64,000 nt of DNA. Source: Methylobacterium isbiliense (GTDB lineage: Bacteria; Pseudomonadota; Alphaproteobacteria; Rhizobiales; Beijerinckiaceae). Each line of letters starts with the position of its first letter. Position 1 is the first letter of the stretch. Made by a program: the position numbers and the translations under genes. The DNA lies in NCBI RefSeq assembly GCF_022179325.1, contig NZ_BPQQ01000040.1:62001-126000 (forward strand), read 5' to 3'. This document shows, one piece after another, positions 41,369-49,511 of the stretch. Under the pieces are notes generated by a model. The model saw only the letters and a program-made list of their open reading frames with translations, was not told where the DNA came from and did not search any database.

Positions 41369-42640
41369 ATGAAACTGCTCATCGCGGCGACGCCGCTCAC
41401 CGGCCACCTCAACCCGCTCCTCGCGATCGCGCGGGCGGCGCTCGCGCGGGGGGACCAGGTAGCGGTCACCACCGCGTCGGCGTTCCGGGACCGGGTCGAG
41501 GCCGAGGGGCTGCGCTGCCTGCCCTACGAGGACGACCACGCCGCCGAATACCGCGCGACGGAGCTGCCGGCCGGGCCCGAGCGCTACCGGCGCGAGTTCG
41601 AGCGACGCTTCATCGACGGCATTCCGAGCCAGGCGGAGTGGCTGCGCGGCCTGATCGCGCGCGAGCGCCCGGACGCGCTCGTGGCGGGCAGCCTCGTTCT
41701 CGGCGTCCTGCCGCTGCTGCTCGGCGCCGGTCCGCGGCCTCCGGTCGTCACCTGCAACGTGAGCTTCCTGTTCCTCGACCGGCCGGACGGCGCGCCGGTC
41801 GGGCCGGGCCTGCCGCCGGCCCGCGACGCCGCGGAGCGGGCCCGCTACGCGGCGATCCGCGCCCAGGTCGAGGCCGCCTTCACCCAGCCGGTGCGCGCCT
41901 ATACGGATGCGGCGCTCGCGCGCGCCGGCGCGCCCGGGCTGCCGGCCTCGCTGACGCACGCCATCCTCACCCTGCCGGACGCCCTGGTGCAGTTCACCAC
42001 CCCGGCCTTCGAGTACGACTTCTCGCCCCTGCCGCCGTCGATCCGGTTCGTCGGCGCGCTGCCCCCGCCCGCGCAGGCGGCTCCGCGCCCCGACTGGTGG
42101 GGCGACCTCGCGGGCGGGCGCCGGATCGTTCTCGTCACGCAGGGCACCCTCGCCAACGCGGATTTCGACGAACTCGTCGCCCCGACCCTGGCGGCGCTCG
42201 CCGGGCGCGAGGACGTGCTCGTCCTCGGCACGACGGGCGGGCGCCCCCTCGACGCGGTGCGCGGGCCGATCCCGGCGAATGCCCGCCTCGCCACCTTCCT
42301 GCCCTTCGCCGACCTGATGCCCCGGCTCTCGGCCCTCGTCACCAACGGCGGCTACGGCACCGTGCAGGCGGCGCTGCAGGCGGGCGTACCGATCCTCTCG
42401 GCTGGGCTCACCGAGGACAAGGCCGAGATCGGCGCCCGGGTTGGGTGGTCGGGGGCGGGGCTCAACCTCGCCACGAACACGCCCTCACCCGGCGAGATCC
42501 GCCGCAGCGTCGATGCGCTCCTCGACGATCCGTCCTTCCGCCTCCGCGCCCGGGCCCTCGCGGCCGACTTCGCACGCCACGATCCCCTCGCCGAGACCCT
42601 GGCGGTCATCGACGAGGCGGTCCGGGCCGGCTGGCGCTGA
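41369..42640 (+). CDS. GT1 family glycosyltransferase (UGT/MGT-like)
   Basis: A 423-residue GT-B fold glycosyltransferase resembling those that glycosylate macrolides, flavonoids or carotenoids. N-terminal PLTGHLNPLLAIARAAL is the acceptor-side motif (including His), and the C-terminal donor motif includes LVTQGTLAN, ATFLPFADLMPRLSALVTNGGYGTVQAALQAG (quoted in pieces) and LSAGLTEDKAEIGARV. The donor and acceptor sugars cannot be told. The ATG at 41369 follows GGGAGA. No linked modification genes. Confidence 0.87.
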   Translation: MKLLIAATPLTGHLNPLLAIARAALARGDQVAVTTASAFRDRVEAEGLRCLPYEDDHAAEYRATELPAGPERYRREFERRFIDGIPSQAEWLRGLIARERPDALVAGSLVLGVLPLLLGAGPRPPVVTCNVSFLFLDRPDGAPVGPGLPPARDAAERARYAAIRAQVEAAFTQPVRAYTDAALARAGAPGLPASLTHAILTLPDALVQFTTPAFEYDFSPLPPSIRFVGALPPPAQAAPRPDWWGDLAGGRRIVLVTQGTLANADFDELVAPTLAALAGREDVLVLGTTGGRPLDAVRGPIPANARLATFLPFADLMPRLSALVTNGGYGTVQAALQAGVPILSAGLTEDKAEIGARVGWSGAGLNLATNTPSPGEIRRSVDALLDDPSFRLRARALAADFARHDPLAETLAVIDEAVRAGWR

Positions 42641-42717
42641 GGGGCTGCGCGCGGCGCGACCGCCCGGGCCGCAACTCCGCCCTTGCGGGTTCCGTCCGGC
42701 TCAGCTAGAAAGAACAT

Positions 42718-43176
42718 ATGGCGAACAGACGGGCATTGTCCTGGTCGGCGGCGATGCGGGACATCGAGAACGATCGGTCGAGGAGGTCGGGCGTGCGCGA
42801 GGAACGGCTCAGGGCGACGATGAACCTCCGCGGCACGCCGGCCCTGCCGCTGAGCGCGTGGCGCGGGCAGTCGGGCCGGCGCTACGTGGTGGGCATCCAC
42901 GGTCTCGACGCGGATGCGGCCGAGATCGGCGCCGCGGTGGTGATCGCGGTGCGCCGGGACGGCGGTGGCACGGCGGAACTGCTCGATGTGGCGGCGGTGG
43001 GCGACAGCCCGCGGGAGCGGCTCGGCGGCTGGCTGCGCCGCGCCCGCGCCCGGGGCGCCACCGAGATGCACGTCCACCGCCTCGCCGAGGGCGAGGCCGA
43101 GCGCAAGGCCGTGGTGGCGGATCTCGGCGGCACGGCGGTCAGTAGATCGGTCCGGACGACCATGCGGGACTGGTGA
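42718..43176 (+). CDS. Hypothetical protein, 152 residues
   Basis: Not recognised. The first 35 residues are Arg-rich and weakly structured; the rest is an alpha/beta-like domain (RRYVVGIHGLDADAAEIGAA, VVIAVRRDGGGTAELLDVAAV, LGGWLRRARARGATEMHVHRL). No membrane segment. Its 3' end overlaps by 38 bases with the end of the convergent extensin-like gene. The ATG at 42718 follows AGAAAGAAC; a shorter start around the MNLRGTPALPL methionine is possible. Confidence 0.6.
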   Translation: MANRRALSWSAAMRDIENDRSRRSGVREERLRATMNLRGTPALPLSAWRGQSGRRYVVGIHGLDADAAEIGAAVVIAVRRDGGGTAELLDVAAVGDSPRERLGGWLRRARARGATEMHVHRLAEGEAERKAVVADLGGTAVSRSVRTTMRDW

Positions 43177-44119
43177 GGGGCAGCGGCGCGGCCTCCGGCA
43201 ACTCGTCCGGGGCCGTCGCGTAGCGCGGCGGCGCGGGGCGGGGTGCCGCCACCGCGGGCGGCGGGGCGGGAGCCGGCGTGCGGGCGACGCGGCTCGGGCC
43301 CGGCGCATGGCGCGAACTCATCGGCGTCACGCCATAGGGATCGTCCTCCTCCACGTCGATCGGCGCCGGCTCGGGCGCGGGCTGCCACGCCGGAGGCTTC
43401 CTGCGGATCGGCGAGGCGGGCGTGCCGGGGGGCGGCAGCTGCGGCTGGAACTTGATCAGCGGCTTGCAGATCCGGCGCAGGCCGCGCGGGTCGTGGCGCG
43501 CCAGATCGAGATGCAGGTGGTCGTAGTGGAAGGCGTCCGAGCCTGGCGCCAGCACGGTGGTGAAGTGGTTGCAGGCCCCGAGGAAGACCTCGCGCAGGAA
43601 GGCCTGCTCGGCCTCGGTGCCGCGCCAGCCGCCCTTCACCGTCACCACGTAGCCGTCCGCGAAGCGGAAGGACATCACGTCGACCGCGTTGCCGAAGGCA
43701 TGCTCCGAGAGCTTGGCCCCGACCTGGTTGTTGCGGCCGCGGCAGGCGTAGGAGCCGGAATTGATCTCGACCACGGGCTGCCCGAAGTAGAGCGTCGCCG
43801 CCGGCTGCACCGTGCCGTGCAACCACGCCTCCACCTCCGGGATGATCGGGCAGGCGAGCGTCATGCGCTGCTTGAGGGCCACGGTGCCGCCCGCGAGCCG
43901 CGTGACCCGGAAGGGCTGCACCATCCCGCACACGCCCGGGCCGTCGATCTCCTTCATCGGCACCATGTCCTCGCCGGCCTTGACGAGGCCGCGGGCGAGG
44001 CAGGTCTGTTCCGCCTGCGTGCGCCAGGGTTCGCGCTGCTCAAAAGTCTTGAGCGCGCATCCGGTAAGCCCCAGGCCGAAGAGCGTGAAGGCTGAGAACG
44101 CAACGATGCCACGACGCAT
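43139..44119 (-). CDS. Extensin-like C-terminal domain lipoprotein (clan MD / LAS-fold peptidase-like)
   Basis: A 326-residue lipoprotein: signal with lipobox LTGC (Cys21), the extensin-like_C domain at about 35-220 with paired cysteines, and a Pro-rich tail from about 225 to the end. The metal-site pattern is SEHAFGNAVDV (His140, Asp147) and HYDHLHLDL (His201, His203), the H-x6-D...HxH set of D-Ala-D-Ala-type metallopeptidases. It may cut or bind cell wall peptides in the periplasm; catalytic activity is not proven for this family. It lies next to the Hedgehog-like gene, which has the same motif spacing. Confidence 0.87.
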   Translation of the reverse strand: MRRGIVAFSAFTLFGLGLTGCALKTFEQREPWRTQAEQTCLARGLVKAGEDMVPMKEIDGPGVCGMVQPFRVTRLAGGTVALKQRMTLACPIIPEVEAWLHGTVQPAATLYFGQPVVEINSGSYACRGRNNQVGAKLSEHAFGNAVDVMSFRFADGYVVTVKGGWRGTEAEQAFLREVFLGACNHFTTVLAPGSDAFHYDHLHLDLARHDPRGLRRICKPLIKFQPQLPPPGTPASPIRRKPPAWQPAPEPAPIDVEEDDPYGVTPMSSRHAPGPSRVARTPAPAPPPAVAAPRPAPPRYATAPDELPEAAPLPLTSPAWSSGPIY

Positions 44120-44200
44120 GGCGCCGACAATGCGCGCGATGCCGTAAACGATTGGTCAACCGTGAGTGGCGGACCCGTGCGTCATCCTGGGGCGTCCGGT

Positions 44201-45202
44201 TCAGGCCTTCACCGAGACGTGGACGTGCCGCGTATCCTCGTAGAGGACCCAATCGAAGCGCGACTCGACAGCCAGCCTCGCGAGCCGGCCCAGTTTCGCG
44301 CCGTCGACCGGGAACGTGGTGATGTCGGCCGCCCGGCCCTCGTAGTGGAGCGCCTGGGGGGAATGCTCGTCGTTCTCGTCCCAGGCTTCCGTGACGCGCA
44401 GCTTCACCCCGCTCCATTCCTGCGCGACGCGGTCGGCCAGCGTGTCCAGGCATGCCTGAAGCTTGGGCGACATCATCCTGTCGGCGCCGGTGCCTTCCTC
44501 GTCCTTGAACACGATGTCCGGGTTGGTGTTGGAGACGAGGAGCGCGAACTCGGGGTCGCCGCGCCGGATCCTTTTCCTGATCCGCCCCGAAGCCTCGGCC
44601 TCGGACGTGTCGGGAACCTTCTGGCCGGGCCTCAATGCGGAGTCGAGCGCGAAGGTCTGGGGGGCCTCGTCGTCGCGGCGCGCGCCGGCGCGCGCCGCGC
44701 CGCTCTCGCTGCCCTTGCCGCCGAACGCCGGGTTGGTGCCCGGATTGATCCCGAAATACGCGTAGGCGGCGGAGACGGCGAGGCCGAGCCACGTCGTTCC
44801 GATGTCGGACAGGGTCTGGTTGATCTTCGGGTAGATCATCAGGCCGACGACGAGGGCCGCCAAGCCCGTGGCGATCCAGGCGAGCAGGTACAGCACCGCG
44901 ACGCCCGTCACCGCGTAGCCGCCCAGCCGCGATGCCGGCGTGAACGCGGCCACCGTGGGCGCCTTGCCGGGTTCCGTGACGCTCAGCTGCGCGATCACCA
45001 GCGCGGACACGAGGCCGCCGACGGTCGTGACGACGTAGACGAACCCTTCGCCGATCAGTGGATCCTTCGGCGGCACGCAGGGATTGGCAGCCGCGCAGAA
45101 GCGCGTGACCTCACTCACCATGTAGAAGGTCGACGAGGTGAACAGCATCAGCAGGATCACGGCGACCAGCGCGCCGAAGATCGCTCCGACCGGTGAGCTC
45201 AT
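44201..45202 (-). CDS. Membrane protein with a Hedgehog signal-type domain
   Basis: A 333-residue protein with four predicted membrane helices (about 7-29, 54-74, 96-122, 132-152), a charged linker (160-221) and a C-terminal domain (222-333) that follows animal Hedgehog N-terminal domains closely: NPDIVFKDEEGTGADRMM, VKLRVTEAWDENDEHS, ALHYEGRAADITT, FDWVLYEDTRHVHVSVKA. Zinc ligands are kept (His286, Asp293, His328), as are the calcium acids (Glu235, Glu236, Asp241, Glu272, Asp275) and Glu322, matching the catalytic-position Glu. No autoprocessing (Hint) domain follows. The ATG at 45202 has GGGGAG upstream. GC is a little lower than its neighbours. Confidence 0.9.
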   Translation of the reverse strand: MSSPVGAIFGALVAVILLMLFTSSTFYMVSEVTRFCAAANPCVPPKDPLIGEGFVYVVTTVGGLVSALVIAQLSVTEPGKAPTVAAFTPASRLGGYAVTGVAVLYLLAWIATGLAALVVGLMIYPKINQTLSDIGTTWLGLAVSAAYAYFGINPGTNPAFGGKGSESGAARAGARRDDEAPQTFALDSALRPGQKVPDTSEAEASGRIRKRIRRGDPEFALLVSNTNPDIVFKDEEGTGADRMMSPKLQACLDTLADRVAQEWSGVKLRVTEAWDENDEHSPQALHYEGRAADITTFPVDGAKLGRLARLAVESRFDWVLYEDTRHVHVSVKA

Positions 45203-45259
45203 CGCACCCGCTCCCCGCATGTGCATCTTGCGACGACGTTGATGGGACCGTGCCAGAAG

Positions 45260-45274
45260 TGCATTATCAATGCA
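45260..45274. promoter_or_regulatory. Inverted repeat TGCATT-ATC-AATGCA upstream of the Hedgehog-like gene
   Basis: Perfect 6-base arms with 3-base centre, 58 bp before the start codon, in an AT-rich patch that is the likely promoter. Candidate regulator site; no regulator is assigned. Confidence 0.4.
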
Positions 45275-45286
45275 ACCAAAAATAGT

Positions 45287-45311
45287 ATGCGCGAATGCGA
45301 GAGTAGCGCAT
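45287..45311. promoter_or_regulatory. Inverted repeat ATGCGC-N13-GCGCAT
   Basis: Perfect 6-base arms around a 13-base centre, just beyond the preceding dyad, 85-109 bp before the Hedgehog-like start codon. Possible second regulator site. Confidence 0.3.
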
Positions 45312-45682
45312 TTCCCGGGCATGGTGCCGACGCCGGCCGTTCTGCCTCTCTGCTGACCTGTGCGCGCGTCGTCGGCCGATGAGGAGGGCGGTAGAGTCCC
45401 GTGCTCCACGATCCGTGCTGCGCTCCATCCCGATCGGCCGATGCGCAGGCCCCCGTGGCGCGGCTTCCCCTCGGACGCCGCCGACGGTGCGCACCGGAGC
45501 GATCCTGGCGACCGGCCGGGATCCCCGCCGAACCACCGGGTCCGGGTCGCGATCGGCCCGCAACGTCCGACCGCGGCGAGACCCGACCGGCGCATCTGCG
45601 GCAGATCCTTCGCCGGAGGCCTGACATCCCGCGCGGCGCGGCTATGCTTGCGGCGACCTGAACCGCCGGGAGTGAGCGCATC

Positions 45683-46750
45683 GTGATCCGCCTGCAGCCG
45701 CGCAGCGAGACGCCGCGCCTTCTCGCCCTCGCGGTGCCGGTGGCGGCGGCGCTCGCGGCGCTGGCGCTGGCGGCGATCCCGCTCGCGCTCGCGGGCGCGC
45801 CGATCGGGCGGGCCTACGCCACCATGCTGGAGGGGGCGTTCGGCTCCCGCTTCGCGCTGGCCGAGGTGCTGACCCGCGCCACCCCGCTCATCTTCACGGG
45901 GCTGGCCGCCGCCGTGGCGTTCCGGGCGCGCCTCTACAACATCGGGGCGGAGGGGCAGCTCTACCTGGGCGCCCTGGCGGCGGTGGCCGTGGGGGCGGGC
46001 GCGGTCGACGGCCCGCCCGCCCTGGTGACCCCGCTGGTCCTCGCCGCGGGGGCGCTCGCGGGGGCCGCCCTGATGCTCGGGCCGGCTCTGGCGCGGGTCC
46101 TCCTCGGGGCGGACGAGGTCGTCACCACCCTTCTCCTCAACTTCGTCGTGCTCCTCCTCGTGCAGATGATGATCGAGGGGCCGATGAAGGACCCGATGAG
46201 CCTCGGCTGGCCGCAATCCGAGCCGCTGATCGACGCCGCCCAATTGCCCAAGCTGATCGAGCGCACGCGGCTCCATGCCGGCCTCCTCGGCGCGCTCGCC
46301 TGCGCCCTGGCCGTGCACGTCCTCCTGTCGCGCACGGTGGCCGGCTACGCCATCCGGGCGGTCGGGGCGGCCCCCGCGGCGGCGCGCTTCGCGGGGCTGC
46401 CGGTCGCCGGCACGCTCGTGGGCGTGGGCGCGCTCTCGGGCGCCCTCGCCGGGCTCGCGGGGGCGGGCGAGGTCGCGGGCGTGAAGGGCTTCCTCGCCGC
46501 CGACCTCTCCCCCGGCTACGGCTATGCGGGCATCGTGGTGGCGATGCTGGCGGGGCTCTCGCCGCTGGGCACCGTGGCGGCGGCGTTCTTCGTCGCGGCG
46601 GTGTTCGTGGGCGCGGATTCGATGAGCCGGGCCGTCACGGTGTCGAGCTACATCGCCAACCTGATCGTCGCGATGGCGCTGATCGCCGTGCTGGTGGCGG
46701 GGATCCTCACCCGCTACCGGGTCCGCCTCGCCCGGGCCGGGAGCGCCTGA
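45683..46750 (+). CDS. Nucleoside/BMP-type ABC transporter permease (YufP-like)
   Basis: A 355-residue permease of the basic membrane protein (purine nucleoside/simple sugar) importer family. Marks are ATPLIFTGLAAAVAFRARLYNIGAEGQLYLGAL (quoted in part: FRARLYNIGAEGQLYLGAL) and LGADEVVTTLLLNFV, plus a C-terminal VAMLAGLSPLGTVAAAFFVA. Around eight membrane helices. It starts at a GTG at 45683. The next permease gene follows after 2 bp. Neither the ATPase nor the binding lipoprotein usually preceding it is found here. Confidence 0.88.
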   Translation: MIRLQPRSETPRLLALAVPVAAALAALALAAIPLALAGAPIGRAYATMLEGAFGSRFALAEVLTRATPLIFTGLAAAVAFRARLYNIGAEGQLYLGALAAVAVGAGAVDGPPALVTPLVLAAGALAGAALMLGPALARVLLGADEVVTTLLLNFVVLLLVQMMIEGPMKDPMSLGWPQSEPLIDAAQLPKLIERTRLHAGLLGALACALAVHVLLSRTVAGYAIRAVGAAPAAARFAGLPVAGTLVGVGALSGALAGLAGAGEVAGVKGFLAADLSPGYGYAGIVVAMLAGLSPLGTVAAAFFVAAVFVGADSMSRAVTVSSYIANLIVAMALIAVLVAGILTRYRVRLARAGSA

Positions 46751-46752
46751 CC

Positions 46753-47697
46753 ATGCAGACGGCCCTCGACATCCTGCTCACCGTCTCGTTCTGGGCCGCG
46801 GCCCTGCGCATCGCCACGCCGCTGATCTTCGGGGTGGCCGGCGCGGTGCTGTGCGAGCGCGCGGGCGTGCTCAACCTCGGCATCGAGGGCATCATGACGG
46901 CCGGCGCCATGACGGGCTGGCTCGTGGTGCATCTCGGGGCCGGCCTGTGGGGCGGGGTGCTGGTCGCGGCCCTGACGGGGGCGCTGCTCGGCCTGCTCGT
47001 CGCCGGGCTCACCGTGTCGCTCGGCCTGTCGCAGCACGTGAGCGGGCTCGCCGTCACGCTGCTCGCCACCAGCGCGTCCTATTTCGGCTACCGCCTCGCG
47101 CTCCCGGCCGCCGCGGACCCGCCGCGGATCGTGCCCTTCGCGCCCCTCGACCTGCCGGTCCTGTCGGACCTGCCGGTGCTCGGCCCCGTGCTGTTCCGCC
47201 AGACCGCGCTCACCCTGCTGGCGCTCGGCGTGATCGCGCTCCTCGCGTGGTTCCTCGCCCGCACGCCGCTCGGCCTCGCCGTGCGGGCGGTGGGCGAGAA
47301 CCCGGCCGCCGTGGAGGCGCAGGGGATCGACGTGCACCGCCTGCGGATCGGCGCGGTGGTGGCCGGCTCCGCCCTGATGGCGGTGGGCGGCGCCTTCCTG
47401 ACCCTCTCGGCCTTCAACGCCTTCTTCTTCGAGATGGTCGCCGGGCGCGGCTGGATCTGCATCGCGCTCACCGTCTTCGCCGGCTGGCGGCCGGCCAAGG
47501 CGCTCCTGGGGGCGGTGCTGTTCGGCGCGTTCGACGCGTTCCAGGTCCGGCTGCAGCAGGTCGCGGGCGGCGCGGTGCCGGGGCAGGTCTTCCTGATGCT
47601 GCCCTACCTCCTGTCGATCGCGGCCCTGCTGGTGGGCGCCCGCAACGCCCGGGCGCCGAAGGCCCTGATGACCCCCTATATCCGCGGCGAGCGCTGA
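46753..47697 (+). CDS. Nucleoside/BMP-type ABC transporter permease (YufQ-like)
   Basis: A 314-residue second permease of the same importer: RIATPLIFGVAGAVLCERAG, VLNLGIEGIMTAGAMTGW and the later VGENPAAVEAQGIDVHRLR with GRGWICIALTVFAGWRPAKAL. These are hallmarks of the YufQ/NupQ branch, in which the substrate is usually a nucleoside, purine or pyrimidine. It is 26 bp from the deaminase gene, which supports a pyrimidine/purine substrate. Confidence 0.88.
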   Translation: MQTALDILLTVSFWAAALRIATPLIFGVAGAVLCERAGVLNLGIEGIMTAGAMTGWLVVHLGAGLWGGVLVAALTGALLGLLVAGLTVSLGLSQHVSGLAVTLLATSASYFGYRLALPAAADPPRIVPFAPLDLPVLSDLPVLGPVLFRQTALTLLALGVIALLAWFLARTPLGLAVRAVGENPAAVEAQGIDVHRLRIGAVVAGSALMAVGGAFLTLSAFNAFFFEMVAGRGWICIALTVFAGWRPAKALLGAVLFGAFDAFQVRLQQVAGGAVPGQVFLMLPYLLSIAALLVGARNARAPKALMTPYIRGER

Positions 47698-47723
47698 GGC
47701 GCGGCGATCACGAGGGCGCTGCC

Positions 47724-49016
47724 ATGGACATCGATCTCATCGTCCGCAACGCCACCCTGCCGGACGGGCGCAGCGGCCAGGACATCGCGGTGGCGGGCGG
47801 GCGCATCGTCGGGCTCGAACCCCGCATCCCGGCGACCGCGCGCGAGGAGATCGACGCGGGCGGCAACCTCGTCGCGCCGCCCTTCGTCGACTGCCACTTC
47901 CACATGGACGCGACGCTCTCCCTCGGGCGCCCGCGGCTCAACGAATCCGGCACGCTCCTGGAGGGCATCGCGCTCTGGGGCGAGCTGAAGCCGCTCCTGA
48001 CGGCCGAGGCGGTGATCGAGCGGGCGCTCGCCTACTGCGACCTCGCGGTGGCGCAGGGCCTGCTCGCGGTGCGCAGCCACGTCGACGTCTGCGACGACCG
48101 GCTGCTCGCCGTGGACGCGCTCCTCGACGTGAAGCGGCAGGTCGCCCCCTATCTCGACCTCCAGCTCGTCGCCTTCCCGCAGGACGGCTACCTGCGTTCG
48201 CCCACGGCCGCGGCGAACCTGGAGCGCGCCCTCGACCGTGGCGTGGAGGTGGTGGGCGGCATCCCGCATTTCGAGCGCACCATGCCGGAGGGCGCCGAAT
48301 CGGTGCGCCGCCTGTGCGAGATCGCCGCCGCGCGGGGCCTGCGGGTGGACATGCATTGCGACGAGACCGACGACCCGCTCTCGCGCCACGTCGAGACGCT
48401 CGCCGCCGAGACGGTGCGGCTCGGGCTCCAGGGGCGGGTGGCGGGCTCGCACCTCACCTCCATGCACTCCATGGACAACTACTACGTCTCGAAGCTCCTC
48501 GCCCTGATGGCGGAGGCGCGCCTGCAGGTGGTGGCCAATCCCCTGATCAACATCGTGCTCCAGGGGCGGCACGACACCTACCCGAAGCGCCGCGGCCTGA
48601 CCCGGGTGCCGGAGCTGCGGGCGGCCGGGCTTCAGGTCGCCTTCGGGCAGGATTGCTGCATGGACCCGTGGTACAGCCTCGGCTCCGCCGAGATGCTCGA
48701 CGTCGCCCATATGGGCCTGCACGTCGCCCAGACGACGAGCCGCGAGGCGATGCGCGAAGCGTTCGAGGCGGTGACGACCCGCGCCGCCGCCGTGATGGGG
48801 CTGGCGGATTACGGGCTCCATGTCGGTGCCCACGGCGACCTCGTGCTGCTCCAGGCCCGCGACCCGATCGAGGCGATCCGCCTGCGCCCGCCGCGGCTCG
48901 CGGTGGTGCGCCGCGGCCGGGTCGTCGCCCGCACCCCGGCCCGGGTCGCGGCCTTGAGCCTGGAAGGGCGGCCGGGCCGGGTCGATCCGGCCGCCTACGC
49001 GCCGGCCGCAGGGTGA
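47724..49016 (+). CDS. codA: Cytosine deaminase-like amidohydrolase
   Basis: A 430-residue metal-dependent hydrolase of the CodA branch. It has the first metal motif DCHFHMD, the HCDETDDPLSRHVE acid-base motif, a metal histidine in AGSHLTSMHSMDNYY and the late motif FGQDCCMDPWYSLG, where E. coli CodA has the Asp-rich DDVMDPWY-like segment. Related enzymes act on cytosine, isoguanine or other N-heterocycles. Together with the two nucleobase-type permeases it suggests import and deamination of a base. It starts at the ATG at 47724. Confidence 0.85.
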   Translation: MDIDLIVRNATLPDGRSGQDIAVAGGRIVGLEPRIPATAREEIDAGGNLVAPPFVDCHFHMDATLSLGRPRLNESGTLLEGIALWGELKPLLTAEAVIERALAYCDLAVAQGLLAVRSHVDVCDDRLLAVDALLDVKRQVAPYLDLQLVAFPQDGYLRSPTAAANLERALDRGVEVVGGIPHFERTMPEGAESVRRLCEIAAARGLRVDMHCDETDDPLSRHVETLAAETVRLGLQGRVAGSHLTSMHSMDNYYVSKLLALMAEARLQVVANPLINIVLQGRHDTYPKRRGLTRVPELRAAGLQVAFGQDCCMDPWYSLGSAEMLDVAHMGLHVAQTTSREAMREAFEAVTTRAAAVMGLADYGLHVGAHGDLVLLQARDPIEAIRLRPPRLAVVRRGRVVARTPARVAALSLEGRPGRVDPAAYAPAAG

Positions 49017-49067
49017 CGGGGCCGATCCGGCGGCGGAGGCCCGGCAGGCGGAGCGGCCGGCCCGGGC

Positions 49068-49511
49068 TCACGTCCCGTCGGCCGCCCCGTCCGGCTTGCG
49101 GCGGCGCCGCTGCTGGCCCAGGCCGAGGCTGCGGGCGAGCTGCGAGCGCTGCTCCGAATAGCCCGGCGAGGTCATCGGGTAGTCGGGCGGGAGGCCCCAC
49201 TTCGCCCGGTAGGCCGCGGGCGTCAGCCCCCTGAGGAACAAGTGCCGGCGCAGGGTCTTGTAGGGCTTGCCATCCTCGAAGCTGATGAGGGCCTCGCGGG
49301 TGATCGAGCGGCGGATCTCATATGCACTCGCCTTCGCGACCGCCTGTACCTGCGCGGTCTTCCCGCTGCTGGCCTCTCTCATGGCCGCGAAAACATCGGT
49401 GATCAGCTTCGTCAGATCCTCGGGCTGCAGGGTGTTGTGGCTGGCAAAAGCCGAGACGATGTCGACGGTACGATCGAGGATTTCGTTGTGGCTGCGGTTG
49501 AGCTCGGTCAT
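49068..49511 (-). CDS. MucR/Ros family regulator lacking canonical zinc ligands
   Basis: A 147-residue homologue of MucR/Ros, alphaproteobacterial regulators of exopolysaccharide, motility and many silenced genes. N-terminal oligomerisation part (LQPEDLTKLITDVFAAM) and the DNA-binding part FEDGKPYKTLRRHLFLRGLTPAAYRAKWGLPPDYPM (given in part) are clear. In zinc-binding members this region has Cys in ICLEDGKxFK and His after the HLxTH stretch; here Ser77/Phe78 replace the Cys and Arg/Gly replace the second His, leaving only His90. Zinc-free members are known in rhizobia. ATG at 49511. Confidence 0.87.
   Translation of the reverse strand: MTELNRSHNEILDRTVDIVSAFASHNTLQPEDLTKLITDVFAAMREASSGKTAQVQAVAKASAYEIRRSITREALISFEDGKPYKTLRRHLFLRGLTPAAYRAKWGLPPDYPMTSPGYSEQRSQLARSLGLGQQRRRRKPDGAADGT

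Larger units (their letters stand above)
45203..45682. other. Divergent intergenic region between the Hedgehog-like gene and an ABC permease gene
   Basis: A 480-bp gap, AT-rich at 45255-45300 next to the Hedgehog-like gene and GC-rich beyond. It holds two inverted repeats listed separately. Short open frames on both strands have no recognisable product. No ATPase or binding-protein gene for the following permeases is present here. Confidence 0.5.

Noticed and set aside
45199-45681. Possible genes in the gap before the nucleobase permeases
   Set aside because: Open frames on both strands are Arg/Pro/Ser-rich, mutually overlapping, without ribosome sites or recognised motifs.
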